Shown here: positions 53,221 to 61,854 of the stretch, one piece after another
Numbering within the stretch: position 1 is the stretch's first letter
Layout: the number at the start of each line of letters is the position of its first letter
DNA from: Chlorogloeopsis sp. ULAP01
Lineage (GTDB): Bacteria; Cyanobacteriota; Cyanobacteriia; Cyanobacteriales; Nostocaceae
Length of the DNA stretch: 64,000 nt
Reading direction: 5' to 3'
NCBI RefSeq assembly: GCF_030381805.1
Contig: NZ_JAUDRH010000002.1
Span: forward strand, 533,696 to 597,695
Notes under the pieces: model-generated
Told to the model about the DNA's origin: nothing
The model's input: the letters and a program-made list of their open reading frames with translations, nothing else
Databases searched by the model: none
Position numbers and translations under genes: made by a program

Positions 53221-53943
53221 TTTGCACTAACAACCGTTTGAATGGAAAGAGGATATAAAAACAGTCGGGAGTGTTTATGACGTGTTGAATTAATCACCCA
53301 TAGCTATTTTTTTACTCCTGTATATTACTTTCGCCAATGACGTTTGTTTTCCTACCAAGAGTTCCCTACCTCAAGCAAGAGCAATAGAAAGTTTGAACTG
53401 TTAACTTTAAATAGCAAAGTGAATAGTTTCAAAACTTAATAATTGGTGAAGTGAAACTGTATTGATAATTTTGGATCTTGCATAGCTATTTTTAGCTGTA
53501 ATTAAAGCTATAACTAAAATATAATCGCTATTTAATCAAGTTACTTAATCAGGGAAAGTAAAGTTTAGTTTCAAAGAATTTTATTTCCAGAGCAAAGGTG
53601 TTAACTTAATAATTGAAGCTAAAAAGCTTCCCTGGCAGATCGAACAGCTAGTGAAAAATAAAAAAGAGGTAAAACGCTGTTGAAAACACATCTGTCTCGT
53701 CACAAAATAGCAACACCCAACTCACAAGTTGATATTTCCTCATAGTGGAAAGAAGGGGGCGCTGTAACTGATAAAATCACTGAATATAAAGGTGATTTGC
53801 CCAGTACATCCCTGGCTAAGATTAACAATAAAGAGGAAATCACTCACCTTTTAGCAGCTTGGGTGTTGTTGTTTTATTTACAGCAAGCTTAGGTGTAAGC
53901 TAATACTAAGTGGAATAGCACGAGACAGTAAAAATAACACCTT
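53221..53943. other. gene-free region before the TIR-like gene
   Basis: About 720 AT-rich bases. A short open stretch (53757-53891) ends LLAAWVLLFYLQQA but has no start codon, so it is at most a remnant. Promoters of the two divergent genes must lie here. Confidence 0.45.
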
Positions 53944-54714
53944 ATGTCAATAATTGCTCTCAGAGCATGGTATCTTGAGAATTACGAGCCGATACCAGAG
54001 CTGGAAAAACGCCCACCAGATATTCGTCTGAGTAAAAAAAGTCTGCTGAAATCAGGACTAAGAGCGGACTTTTTGGAAGACAGCGAGGAAATTAAGCAAT
54101 CAATATGGTTTGGGCGCTATCTAGAAGGGGAAAATATTGAATTTTATATAGAAGGTAGTGGAGGCTACGCAGTAGCTAATATTGACTTAATTAGTCATGA
54201 AATTTATTTCACTAAACAGTCAGTGTTGGCGCAGTTAGAGCCAACAATTTTTTTGTGTACTCAAACAGAGTATGCACAAGCAAGTAATGCTCTGCGTGAA
54301 GCCATGCTGAGTAGTTTGGAAAAGTTGAATGTGCGATCGCGTCTGCCGCTTAAATTATTAGAATCTTATCGCTCCAAAGATTCACCAACTAGAATCGGCA
54401 GCACAATGATGCGAAAAATTCGTAGGAGTTTGTTGTTTATTGCCGATACCACACCCATTGCTAGTATTGAGGGTAAAGAATCCTCTCAACAAATTCCCAG
54501 TCCAAATGTCTGTGTTGAAATTGGCTATGCTATCCAAAGTAAGCGAACTGAGCAAATATTATTGGCACAAATGCAACGCCCTGATTTACCAGGACAATTT
54601 CCTTTTGACTTGCCACCAACTCAAATTCTACAATTTCAAGACGCAAAAGAGCTAAATAAAATTTTGCCGCGAACAATAGAAACACAGCTAATGAGATTTA
54701 AATTGTTTGTTTAG
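53944..54714 (+). CDS. uncharacterised protein with C-terminal TIR-like nucleotide-binding domain
   Basis: A 256-residue protein. Residues 1-140 form an unassigned N-domain (MSIIALRAWYLENYEPIPEL and IWFGRYLEGENIEFYIEGSG). Residues ~155-256 have the pattern of TIR-like or nucleoside-deoxyribosyltransferase-like folds: RSLLFIADTTPIAS, SPNVCVEIGYAIQSKRTEQI and FPFDLPPTQILQFQDAKEL. In that superfamily an ADxT/S...PNVxxExGYA layout places a glutamate (here in VEIGYA) near the NAD or nucleotide. I recall close relatives in many cyanobacteria without assigned function. Enzyme activity is an inference. It is monocistronic. Confidence 0.65.
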   Translation: MSIIALRAWYLENYEPIPELEKRPPDIRLSKKSLLKSGLRADFLEDSEEIKQSIWFGRYLEGENIEFYIEGSGGYAVANIDLISHEIYFTKQSVLAQLEPTIFLCTQTEYAQASNALREAMLSSLEKLNVRSRLPLKLLESYRSKDSPTRIGSTMMRKIRRSLLFIADTTPIASIEGKESSQQIPSPNVCVEIGYAIQSKRTEQILLAQMQRPDLPGQFPFDLPPTQILQFQDAKELNKILPRTIETQLMRFKLFV

Positions 54715-55001
54715 GTTTTTATTCATATATAAAGTTGGTAGTTAGTTGGTAATAGTAACCATCTACTATTGTCTATTAATGATAGCGAGAGTGTATTGAT
54801 ACAAGCCAGGTGTAGAAAGCGATTTCTAAGTCAAAATCTAAACTTTCAAATAATATAATTTCTCTGTTAACCAAAAAATATGCATAAAGATAGATTTAAA
54901 AATTACTATCTTGTAAAATAAAATAAGTTGGTGACTAAATCATGATTATAAATCAATTTTAAAATTCACCGCGCCAGACAGATGCGGTTACATAGCCTTC
55001 A

Positions 55002-58000
55002 ATGATGCACGTCAACCGCTTGCGCCAACATGGTTTGAATCAGATATCTTCACATTCTTTACTGATTGCAAAATCTGGCAGTGTATTCGCCATTATAGTT
55101 GGCGGCCTTGTCATGTTTGGCTGGTGGTTCAACTTAGAAGTATTTAAGAACTGCTTCCATCTCAGTAAAGTAACCATGAAGGGAAATACAGCATTATGTT
55201 TTGTTTTGTTAGGCATATCGCTGTGGTTATCTATCAAAAGCAGGGAACAGAGCAACATAAGAGTAATTTCAGAGCAAATACACAAACACTCTTATAGTAT
55301 TCTGCTGGCAAGAGTATGTGCATTTGCTGTTTTCACGATTGGTACGCTGACATTAACCCAGTATTTATTTGGCTGGTATTTCGGTATCGATCAGCTGTTA
55401 TTTCTAGAGGAAGAAAATCCTAGATTGACATTCAAACCAGGTCGGATGGGGTTAAATACAGCAGTAAACTTTATATTGATAAGTAAAGCTTCAGAACTTT
55501 TGGGGAAATCAAAAACTCATCGTAGTATTTGGTATGGGCAGATTTTGGCTTTATTTGCAGCCGTGATTTCCTTGCTAGCTTTAATTGGTTATGCTTACCA
55601 AGTAGAAGCTCTGTACGGCATACTTCCCCATGTAACATCAATGGCACTACACACAGCATTTACATTTACAGTGCTTTGTGTTGGAATTTTGTGGTTACAA
55701 CCACAGCAAGGAGTAATGCAGATCGTCACTAGTCAAACCTACAGTGGTTTGCTTGCACGTCGATTGCTGCTGGCTGCGTTTGCAGTACCTTTGGCTACAG
55801 GATGGTTAATTCTACAAGGACAACGGGCAAAACACTACGATACAGCGTTTGCATTAGCACTGTTTGCAATTATTTCAATTGTAATTTTCGCAATTTTGAT
55901 TTGGGAAACAGCTTCCTCTGTTCAACGTTTAGCTAACCAACGCGATCGCGTCAAGGAAGTATTAAAGACAAATTCTGAAAAACTGAGAAGTTTGGTAGAA
56001 GCTAACGTTATTGGCATTTTGTACGGTGACATCTACGGTGGTATCCAGCAGGCAAACGACAAATTTCTCCAAATGATTGGGTATACTCGCAAAGAGCTAA
56101 AAGCAGGCAAAATCAGCTGGAAAGAGATGACGCCACCAGAGTATTTGGATTTGGATGAGCAAAAAATAGCCGAAGCTCAAATAAATGGTGCTTGTACGCC
56201 CTACGAGAAAGAGTATATTCGTCGCGATGGCAACCGAATTCCGGTTTTAGTCGGCTACACACTAGTGGGGAACAAACGAGAAGAGTCAGTTGCGTTTATC
56301 CTAGATTTAAGCGCACACAAGCAAGCACAAGCAGCGCTAATCCAAAGCGAAGAGCGATTTCGGTTGGCGGTTGATCACATGCCAGATGTTTTTGCTATTT
56401 ATGATGCCCAACGGCGATTTCAGTTTGTCAATGCGGCGGCTTTGCAATTATTTGGAAAGCTAAAGGAAGAAATAATTGGACGAAGGGATGAGGAAATTTT
56501 TCCTACTGAGGTAACACAACCTTATCTTGCAACTTTGATTCAGGCAGTCGAAACACGAACTATCCAAACAACAGAAGCCCGAATTACTTCTGTTAATCAC
56601 GGTGTACTTACCACATTGATTAAGTATGTGCCGATTTTAGATGATGAGGGAAAGATTTATCAAATTTTGGCTTTTGCTGAGGACATCACAATCCGCAAAC
56701 AGGCAGAGGAAGTTCAGAAAAATCAACAAAAATGGCTTGAGGATGTACTTAACCTAATGCCGACACCACTACTTTTGATCGAACCTGGAACGGCACAGGT
56801 AACTTTTGCCAACAAAGCGGCTAACGAAGTCGCTGGAGGCAAATTTCCGATGGCAGATTCAGCTACAGACTATCATACTCTCTACTACTCAACAGACGCC
56901 GAAGGCAATCCAATACCCGACGATCAAGCACCAGGAATAAGGGTGGCGCGTGGCGAACGCCTAGATGGTGTAGAGTTAGACTGGCATTCACCAGTAGGTA
57001 TCCGCTCTTTGCTCATATATGCCGATACTTTACCAGCTATGCACGGCCATTCGGCTACTTGTGTCTTAACATTTCAGGATATTACCAATCTTAAGCGAGT
57101 CGAAAAAGCCTTATCATTGGGCTATAAACGGCTCCATTTATTATTTAGTACAGCTAGTGATTTACTATCGAGTCAAGAACCACTCAAACTGATTGAAAGT
57201 TTATTCCGAAAGCTCTCGCAGCAGATCGGGTTAGATGTTTACTTTAACTATTTAGTTGATGAAAACTCTCAGCTCATGCACCTAGCCTCTTGGTGCGGCA
57301 TTGATGAAGAAAGTGCCAAAGAAATTGAATGCTTGAGGGTTGGTATGGGAATGTGCGGCACTGTTGCCCAACAGCGCTTTCCGATCGCCGTAGAAAATGT
57401 ACAGCAATCAACTGACTCAAAATCAGAATTCCTGCGTGCTATTGGTGTTACAGCTTATTATGGTTACCCATTGATAGCACAAGGACGTTTATTGGGTACT
57501 TTGTGCTTTATCAGCCGCACTCGCTTGAAGTTTACCCAAAATGAAATGGGCATGATGCAAGCAGTTTGCGATCAGATTGCGATCGCTATGGAACGTGCCA
57601 GTTTGATTTCTTCTTTACGGCAGCAAACTGAGCAGTTGCAAGAAGCAAACCGCATGAAAGATGAATTCTTGGCAATATTGTCTCATGAATTGCGATCGCC
57701 TCTCAATGCTATCCTTGGTTGGTCACAACTTTTGCGTTCCCGCAACCTCAACGAAACTCAGATTCACAAAGCACTAGAGACTATTGAGCGTAATGCAAGG
57801 GCGCAAACACAGTTAATAGATGATTTACTTGATATTTCGCGGATAATTAGAGGTAAGTTGCGCCTTAATGTTCGCACTTGCGATTTGATTAATATTATTG
57901 AAACTGCTTTAGATACTGTAAATTTAGCCGCTCAAACTAAAAATATTCAAATTCAAACGATTCTCGATCCCACAGCAGCAATAATCTTCGGTGATGCAGA

Positions 58001-58892
58001 ACGCTTGCAGCAGGTAGTTTGGAATTTACTTTCCAATGCAATCAAATTCACACCCCCAGGCGGACGAGTGGAGGTACGATTGTCAGGGGCTAACGATGGG
58101 GGAGTAGAGACTAGAGAAGATACTAATCAACGTGAACTAGACTCTTCCCAGTACCCAATCACCAGTACCCAGTCTCCAATATCCAATGCTCAAATTACCG
58201 TTAAAGACACAGGTATCGGTATCAGCCCTGACTTTCTTCCTTACGTATTTGATCGCTTTCGTCAAGCAGATAGTTCAATTACCAGATCTTATGGTGGACT
58301 GGGATTGGGATTAGCGATCGTGCGTCACTTGGTAGAAATGCATGGCGGTACTATTCATGTCGAAAGTCCCGGCAAAGAACAAGGCACCACATTTATAGTT
58401 AGTTTACCACTCCTCAAAACAGAACAATCAATAGTCCATACTCAAGAGTCGATAATCAATAGTCCTTCCTTTTCCCTCACTCCTTCCCTTACTCCCTGCC
58501 TCAGTGGTGTGCGCGTATTAGTAGTAGATGACGAAGCTGATACTCGCGATTTTCTCACTACAGTACTTCAGGAATCTCAAGCCGAAGTTCAAGCGGTGGC
58601 ATCAGTGCAGGAAGCACTCGCAGCAATTGAGCGTTGTAAACCAGATGTATTAGTAAGTGACATTGGAATGCCAGAGGAAGATGGTTACTCTTTAATCCGT
58701 CACCTGCGATCGCAACCGCCAGAAAAAGGAGGAAAAATACCAGCAGCAGCTTTAACAGCATACGCTAGGGCGGAAGATCGTCGTCAGGCAATACAGGCAG
58801 GTTTTCAACTGCATATGCCTAAACCAGTTGATCCATCTGAGTTAATTACAGTAGTAGCCAGCTTGGTAGAACGCAATACTAATAACAAGTAA
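55002..58892 (+). CDS. hybrid sensor histidine kinase (7TM-PAS-PAS-PAS-GAF-HisKA-HATPase-REC)
   Basis: A 1296-residue kinase. About seven or eight membrane helices lie in residues 25-305. Three PAS-like domains follow (~325-440, ~450-570, ~575-700), then a GAF domain (~725-870) with cysteines (WCGIDEES, VGMGMCGTVAQ). The HisKA box has the phospho-His 895 in FLAILSHELRSPLNAILGWS. HATPase motifs are NLLSNAIKFTPPGG and YGGLGLGLAIVRHLVEMHGG. A receiver domain ends the protein, with Asp1220 in DVLVSDIGMPEEDG. Two stretches (~1032-1062, ~1143-1167) are translated short intergenic-type repeats. ATG 55005 is an equal start choice. The signal is unknown, and no partner regulator is adjacent. Confidence 0.92.
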   Translation: MMHVNRLRQHGLNQISSHSLLIAKSGSVFAIIVGGLVMFGWWFNLEVFKNCFHLSKVTMKGNTALCFVLLGISLWLSIKSREQSNIRVISEQIHKHSYSILLARVCAFAVFTIGTLTLTQYLFGWYFGIDQLLFLEEENPRLTFKPGRMGLNTAVNFILISKASELLGKSKTHRSIWYGQILALFAAVISLLALIGYAYQVEALYGILPHVTSMALHTAFTFTVLCVGILWLQPQQGVMQIVTSQTYSGLLARRLLLAAFAVPLATGWLILQGQRAKHYDTAFALALFAIISIVIFAILIWETASSVQRLANQRDRVKEVLKTNSEKLRSLVEANVIGILYGDIYGGIQQANDKFLQMIGYTRKELKAGKISWKEMTPPEYLDLDEQKIAEAQINGACTPYEKEYIRRDGNRIPVLVGYTLVGNKREESVAFILDLSAHKQAQAALIQSEERFRLAVDHMPDVFAIYDAQRRFQFVNAAALQLFGKLKEEIIGRRDEEIFPTEVTQPYLATLIQAVETRTIQTTEARITSVNHGVLTTLIKYVPILDDEGKIYQILAFAEDITIRKQAEEVQKNQQKWLEDVLNLMPTPLLLIEPGTAQVTFANKAANEVAGGKFPMADSATDYHTLYYSTDAEGNPIPDDQAPGIRVARGERLDGVELDWHSPVGIRSLLIYADTLPAMHGHSATCVLTFQDITNLKRVEKALSLGYKRLHLLFSTASDLLSSQEPLKLIESLFRKLSQQIGLDVYFNYLVDENSQLMHLASWCGIDEESAKEIECLRVGMGMCGTVAQQRFPIAVENVQQSTDSKSEFLRAIGVTAYYGYPLIAQGRLLGTLCFISRTRLKFTQNEMGMMQAVCDQIAIAMERASLISSLRQQTEQLQEANRMKDEFLAILSHELRSPLNAILGWSQLLRSRNLNETQIHKALETIERNARAQTQLIDDLLDISRIIRGKLRLNVRTCDLINIIETALDTVNLAAQTKNIQIQTILDPTAAIIFGDAERLQQVVWNLLSNAIKFTPPGGRVEVRLSGANDGGVETREDTNQRELDSSQYPITSTQSPISNAQITVKDTGIGISPDFLPYVFDRFRQADSSITRSYGGLGLGLAIVRHLVEMHGGTIHVESPGKEQGTTFIVSLPLLKTEQSIVHTQESIINSPSFSLTPSLTPCLSGVRVLVVDDEADTRDFLTTVLQESQAEVQAVASVQEALAAIERCKPDVLVSDIGMPEEDGYSLIRHLRSQPPEKGGKIPAAALTAYARAEDRRQAIQAGFQLHMPKPVDPSELITVVASLVERNTNNK
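58095..58190 (+). repeat. short tandem repeat inserted in frame in the kinase gene
   Basis: GGGGGAGTAGAGACTAGAG followed by CCCAGTACCCAATCACCAGT and further CCAGT/CCAAT units matches the intergenic repeats at 45118-45228. It lies inside the HATPase domain between RVEVRLSG and AQITVKDTGIGIS. Confidence 0.7.
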
Positions 58893-59070
58893 ATCACCAG
58901 GGTGTAGGAACTCACCTATGCCGCCGAAACAAGTATTTTCAACTTCAATGCGGTTAATGGTTAATCAATCGCATTTATTCACGGGCAATTTCCGTTGCTC
59001 TGGTGATTCTTTAGCGGAAAACTCCACTAAAAGTAAAAAAGTAAAGGGTTTGGACATATTATCTCAATTC

Positions 59071-59571
59071 TTATTTTTGTACCGTATAAACACGCACTAT
59101 TTTGCCCCACATATGGGCATCTTTCTCGTATTTCATACCATTCTTCATCGCTACCTTTTGAGATGCTATATTTGCGGGATCAATCAGTGAGATCAGGCGG
59201 TGAAAACCAAGTTGCTCAAAACCATAATTACGACAAGCAATAGCTGCTTCTGTTGCCAAACCTTGCCCCCAATATTCTTTAGCGAGTAAATAACCTATTT
59301 CCACTTCTTGTTGCCCATCTACCAACTGAGATATTATTCCACAACGCCCGATCAGCTTGCGATCGCCTTTGTGAATAGTTGCACACAGGCTCCAACCACC
59401 TTGTTTATAGGTACTGATGATTCTCTTTACCTGCTGTTGTGTTTGTTCATACGTATATATACTAGGATAGAACTTCATCACAACTGGATCGGCGTAAATG
59501 CGAGCTAATTCATCCACATCGTCTAGGGTAAGATGTTGCAGGATGAGGCGGGGTGTTTCAATGACAATCAT
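59071..59571 (-). CDS. GNAT acetyltransferase (RimJ/RimL type)
   Basis: A 166-residue acetyltransferase. The start IVIETPRLILQHLTLDDVDE is typical of the RimJ/RimL subgroup. The acetyl-CoA site is in EIGYLLAKEYWGQGLATEAA, giving the loop WGQGLATEA. The ending FHRLISLIDPANIASQKVAM plus KNGMKYEKDAHMWGK is conserved. It may acetylate a protein N-terminus or a small amine; the substrate is unknown. It converges with the hybrid kinase gene, with 178 bases between their stops. Confidence 0.92.
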   Translation of the reverse strand: MIVIETPRLILQHLTLDDVDELARIYADPVVMKFYPSIYTYEQTQQQVKRIISTYKQGGWSLCATIHKGDRKLIGRCGIISQLVDGQQEVEIGYLLAKEYWGQGLATEAAIACRNYGFEQLGFHRLISLIDPANIASQKVAMKNGMKYEKDAHMWGKIVRVYTVQK

Positions 59572-59668
59572 CCAAGTTAAGATTTGAACTTGCTTGACGA
59601 GTTTTTAGTCTAAGCGAAACCTTTACTCACCATCTACGATCAAAATCTAAGATGACTACAAAATTGCC

Positions 59669-61639
59669 TTATTTTAGCAATCTCAAACCACTGAGCGTAA
59701 CTAACACTGTAGAACCTTCATGCCCAACCACACCAAGCGGTAAATTAATATTTCCTAAAAAATTACCAACTAAAAGCAACAAAATGAATAAAAGGGCAAT
59801 AACTATATTTTGTTTCACAATCACCTGCGCTCTTTTACCCAAGCGCATAGCCACTGCAATTTTCTCTAATTTATCTGCCATTAATACGATATCTGCGGTT
59901 TCTAAAGCTACATCGCTCCCTGCTTTTCCCATCGCAATACCAACAGAAGCCTGAGCTAGCGCTGGTGCATCATTAATACCATCACCTACCATTGCCACTG
60001 TTTCGTATTCTTTTTGAAGATGGCGGATAACACGCAGCTTGTCTTCTGGCAGTAACTCTGCATATACTTGGTCTATCCCAATTGCTTGAGCAACACTGTT
60101 GGCAGTTTGCTGGTTATCCCCAGTTAACATCACAACTTGTTCAACTCCGAGCTTCCGTAAATGTGCGATCGCGATTGGAGCTTCTGGTCTAATTTTATCA
60201 GCAAGGGCAATTAAACCCAGTATACTGAATGAAGTAGAAACAGAAACCATCTCCGCGTCAGAGTGTCCCCGCGTCCCCACGTCCTCTTGTGCTACCCAAA
60301 CAACTGTTTTGCCCTCTTGCTGTAAAGTATGAGCGACTTCCTGCAATGGTAGAGGTAAATCAGTTACATATTGCTGTACAAACTCAGCTTTACCAACAAT
60401 GAATTGCTGCTGTTTCACCAAACCAACAATTCCCTGTCCAGGTATAGCTTGTACCTCCACAGCGCTCTTGTATTCTAAATCGCCAGGCGCTTGCACAATC
60501 GCCTTACCAATCGGATGTTCAGAACGGGATTCTAAAGCAGCAGCAGTTTTTAATACATCTAATTGCGTATATTCACTATTGGTAATTACTTGGCATACTT
60601 CTACCTGCCCTATGGTAAGAGTACCTGTTTTGTCAAAAGCGATCGCCCGCACTTTTCCTACCCTTTCCAATTGGGCACCATTTTTAAACAAAATTCCTTG
60701 TTTTGCACCATTAGCAATACCCGACAGCAATGTTGGCATAATTGCTGCCATTAACGCACAAGGAGAAGCCACTACTAAAAAAGTTAAAGCACGATAGATT
60801 GTGGTTTCCCATTCCCACTTCCAAACAAACGGTGGCAAAATAATCAGAAAGATTCCTACTACGACAATTACCTGTGCGTACCTTCGTTCAAATCGCTCAA
60901 TAAATTCTTGAGAAGGCGGTGCTTCTGTTTGTGCTTGCTTTACCAAACGAATTACGCGTTGAATTAAACTACTTTCCGGTGGTTGATGCAACTTCAGCTT
61001 TAATGCTCCATATCCATTCAGCGTGCCTGCAAAAACTTCCTCACCCACTGTCTTCTCTACAGGTAAGGATTCACCTGTAATTGCAGCCTGATTCAGAGCG
61101 CTGTAACCTTCCAAAATCATCCCATCTGTGGGAATTAATTCCCCTGGCTTGACAATAATTTCATCTCCTAGTTGCAGCTGGTTGACAGGAACGATCTCTT
61201 CTTGTCCCTGACGCATAACCCTTGCTGTATCTTGAGTTAGGCTCATTAAACTGCGGATACTGCGTTCCGTTTTTTGCATGGCATAACCTTCAAGTGCACC
61301 ACTAACTGCAAAGATAAGAATCAAAACTGCCCCATCAATAATTAGATAATATTCTTTTCGCCACAAGCCCAAACCAGCAGCACCCAGTGCTGCCACAATC
61401 ATCAACAAATCTACATCTAGTTCCCTTTCTTTAATAAGAGTAGTGAACCCCTCAAGGGCGCTTTCGTAACCACCAACAATATACGCTGCAGGTAGCAGTA
61501 GCAGCGCCCATCCCAAAAAGCCAAAGTGCAAAGCCAACCATCCTAGAAACAACAGCAATCCACAGAGAATTGCCGCCACAGCATCCATATGTTCTTTGGT
61601 AAATTGATGTAAGCGTCCTGGGTAAAGCATGAAATTCAA
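59669..61639 (-). CDS. heavy-metal P1B-type ATPase, probably P1B-4 (Co/Zn-like)
   Basis: A 656-residue metal pump without an N-terminal CxxC domain. The TM4 metal site is SPC (LVVASPCALMAAIMPTLLSG). The phosphorylation site is FDKTGTLTIG, the nucleotide-domain SEHPIGKAIV, the hinge MVGDGINDAPALAQASVGIA, and the last helix contains VGHEGSTVLVTLSGLRLL. SPC with HEGxT is the P1B-4 signature, linked to cobalt, zinc or iron efflux. Residues ~450-467 (EDVGTRGHSDAEMVSVST) in the N-domain are translated intergenic-type repeat. It is divergent from the debranching gene; no metal regulator gene is adjacent. Confidence 0.92.
   Translation of the reverse strand: MNFMLYPGRLHQFTKEHMDAVAAILCGLLLFLGWLALHFGFLGWALLLLPAAYIVGGYESALEGFTTLIKERELDVDLLMIVAALGAAGLGLWRKEYYLIIDGAVLILIFAVSGALEGYAMQKTERSIRSLMSLTQDTARVMRQGQEEIVPVNQLQLGDEIIVKPGELIPTDGMILEGYSALNQAAITGESLPVEKTVGEEVFAGTLNGYGALKLKLHQPPESSLIQRVIRLVKQAQTEAPPSQEFIERFERRYAQVIVVVGIFLIILPPFVWKWEWETTIYRALTFLVVASPCALMAAIMPTLLSGIANGAKQGILFKNGAQLERVGKVRAIAFDKTGTLTIGQVEVCQVITNSEYTQLDVLKTAAALESRSEHPIGKAIVQAPGDLEYKSAVEVQAIPGQGIVGLVKQQQFIVGKAEFVQQYVTDLPLPLQEVAHTLQQEGKTVVWVAQEDVGTRGHSDAEMVSVSTSFSILGLIALADKIRPEAPIAIAHLRKLGVEQVVMLTGDNQQTANSVAQAIGIDQVYAELLPEDKLRVIRHLQKEYETVAMVGDGINDAPALAQASVGIAMGKAGSDVALETADIVLMADKLEKIAVAMRLGKRAQVIVKQNIVIALLFILLLLVGNFLGNINLPLGVVGHEGSTVLVTLSGLRLLK
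60238..60292 (-). repeat. GAGGACGTGGGGACGCGG-type repeat in frame in the ATPase gene
   Basis: On the minus strand GAGGACGTGGGGACGCGGGG followed by ACACTCTGACGCGGAG closely matches intergenic repeats at 25775-25830 and 21050-21075. It falls in the nucleotide-binding domain between VVWVAQ and ILGLIALAD. Confidence 0.7.
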
Positions 61640-61712
61640 GTTAGCACTGACTTTCTTAAGCTAAACCTTGACATAGGTGTTAATGTCAAGCTTGTGTGAA
61701 TAAATAGGTGAC

Positions 61713-61770
61713 AGGTTACAGGGAACAGGGAAAAACTGTAACCTATTCCCTATCCCCTGTTCTTAGTAAC
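61713..61770. repeat. intergenic repeat hairpin
   Basis: AGGTTACAG (61713-61721) and CTGTAACCT (61736-61744) form a 9-bp stem around a GGAACAGGGAAAAA loop, followed by CCCTATCCCCTG units. It lies in the divergent ATPase/debranching promoter region. Confidence 0.6.
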
Positions 61771-61854
61771 TCTTAATTAGCTTCTCAGCTGGATGTAAAA
61801 GTCACGACGGATAATTAAAACAGTGCTCTCCAAAAGGTAGGCAGTGATATTGAT

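Noticed and set aside
53757..53891. Open stretch ending LLAAWVLLFYLQQA
   Set aside because: No start codon and a stop directly upstream; too short to call even a remnant with confidence.
58918..59190. 90-codon plus-strand frame after the hybrid kinase
   Set aside because: It runs into the GNAT gene on the other strand and shows no domain or ribosome-binding signal.
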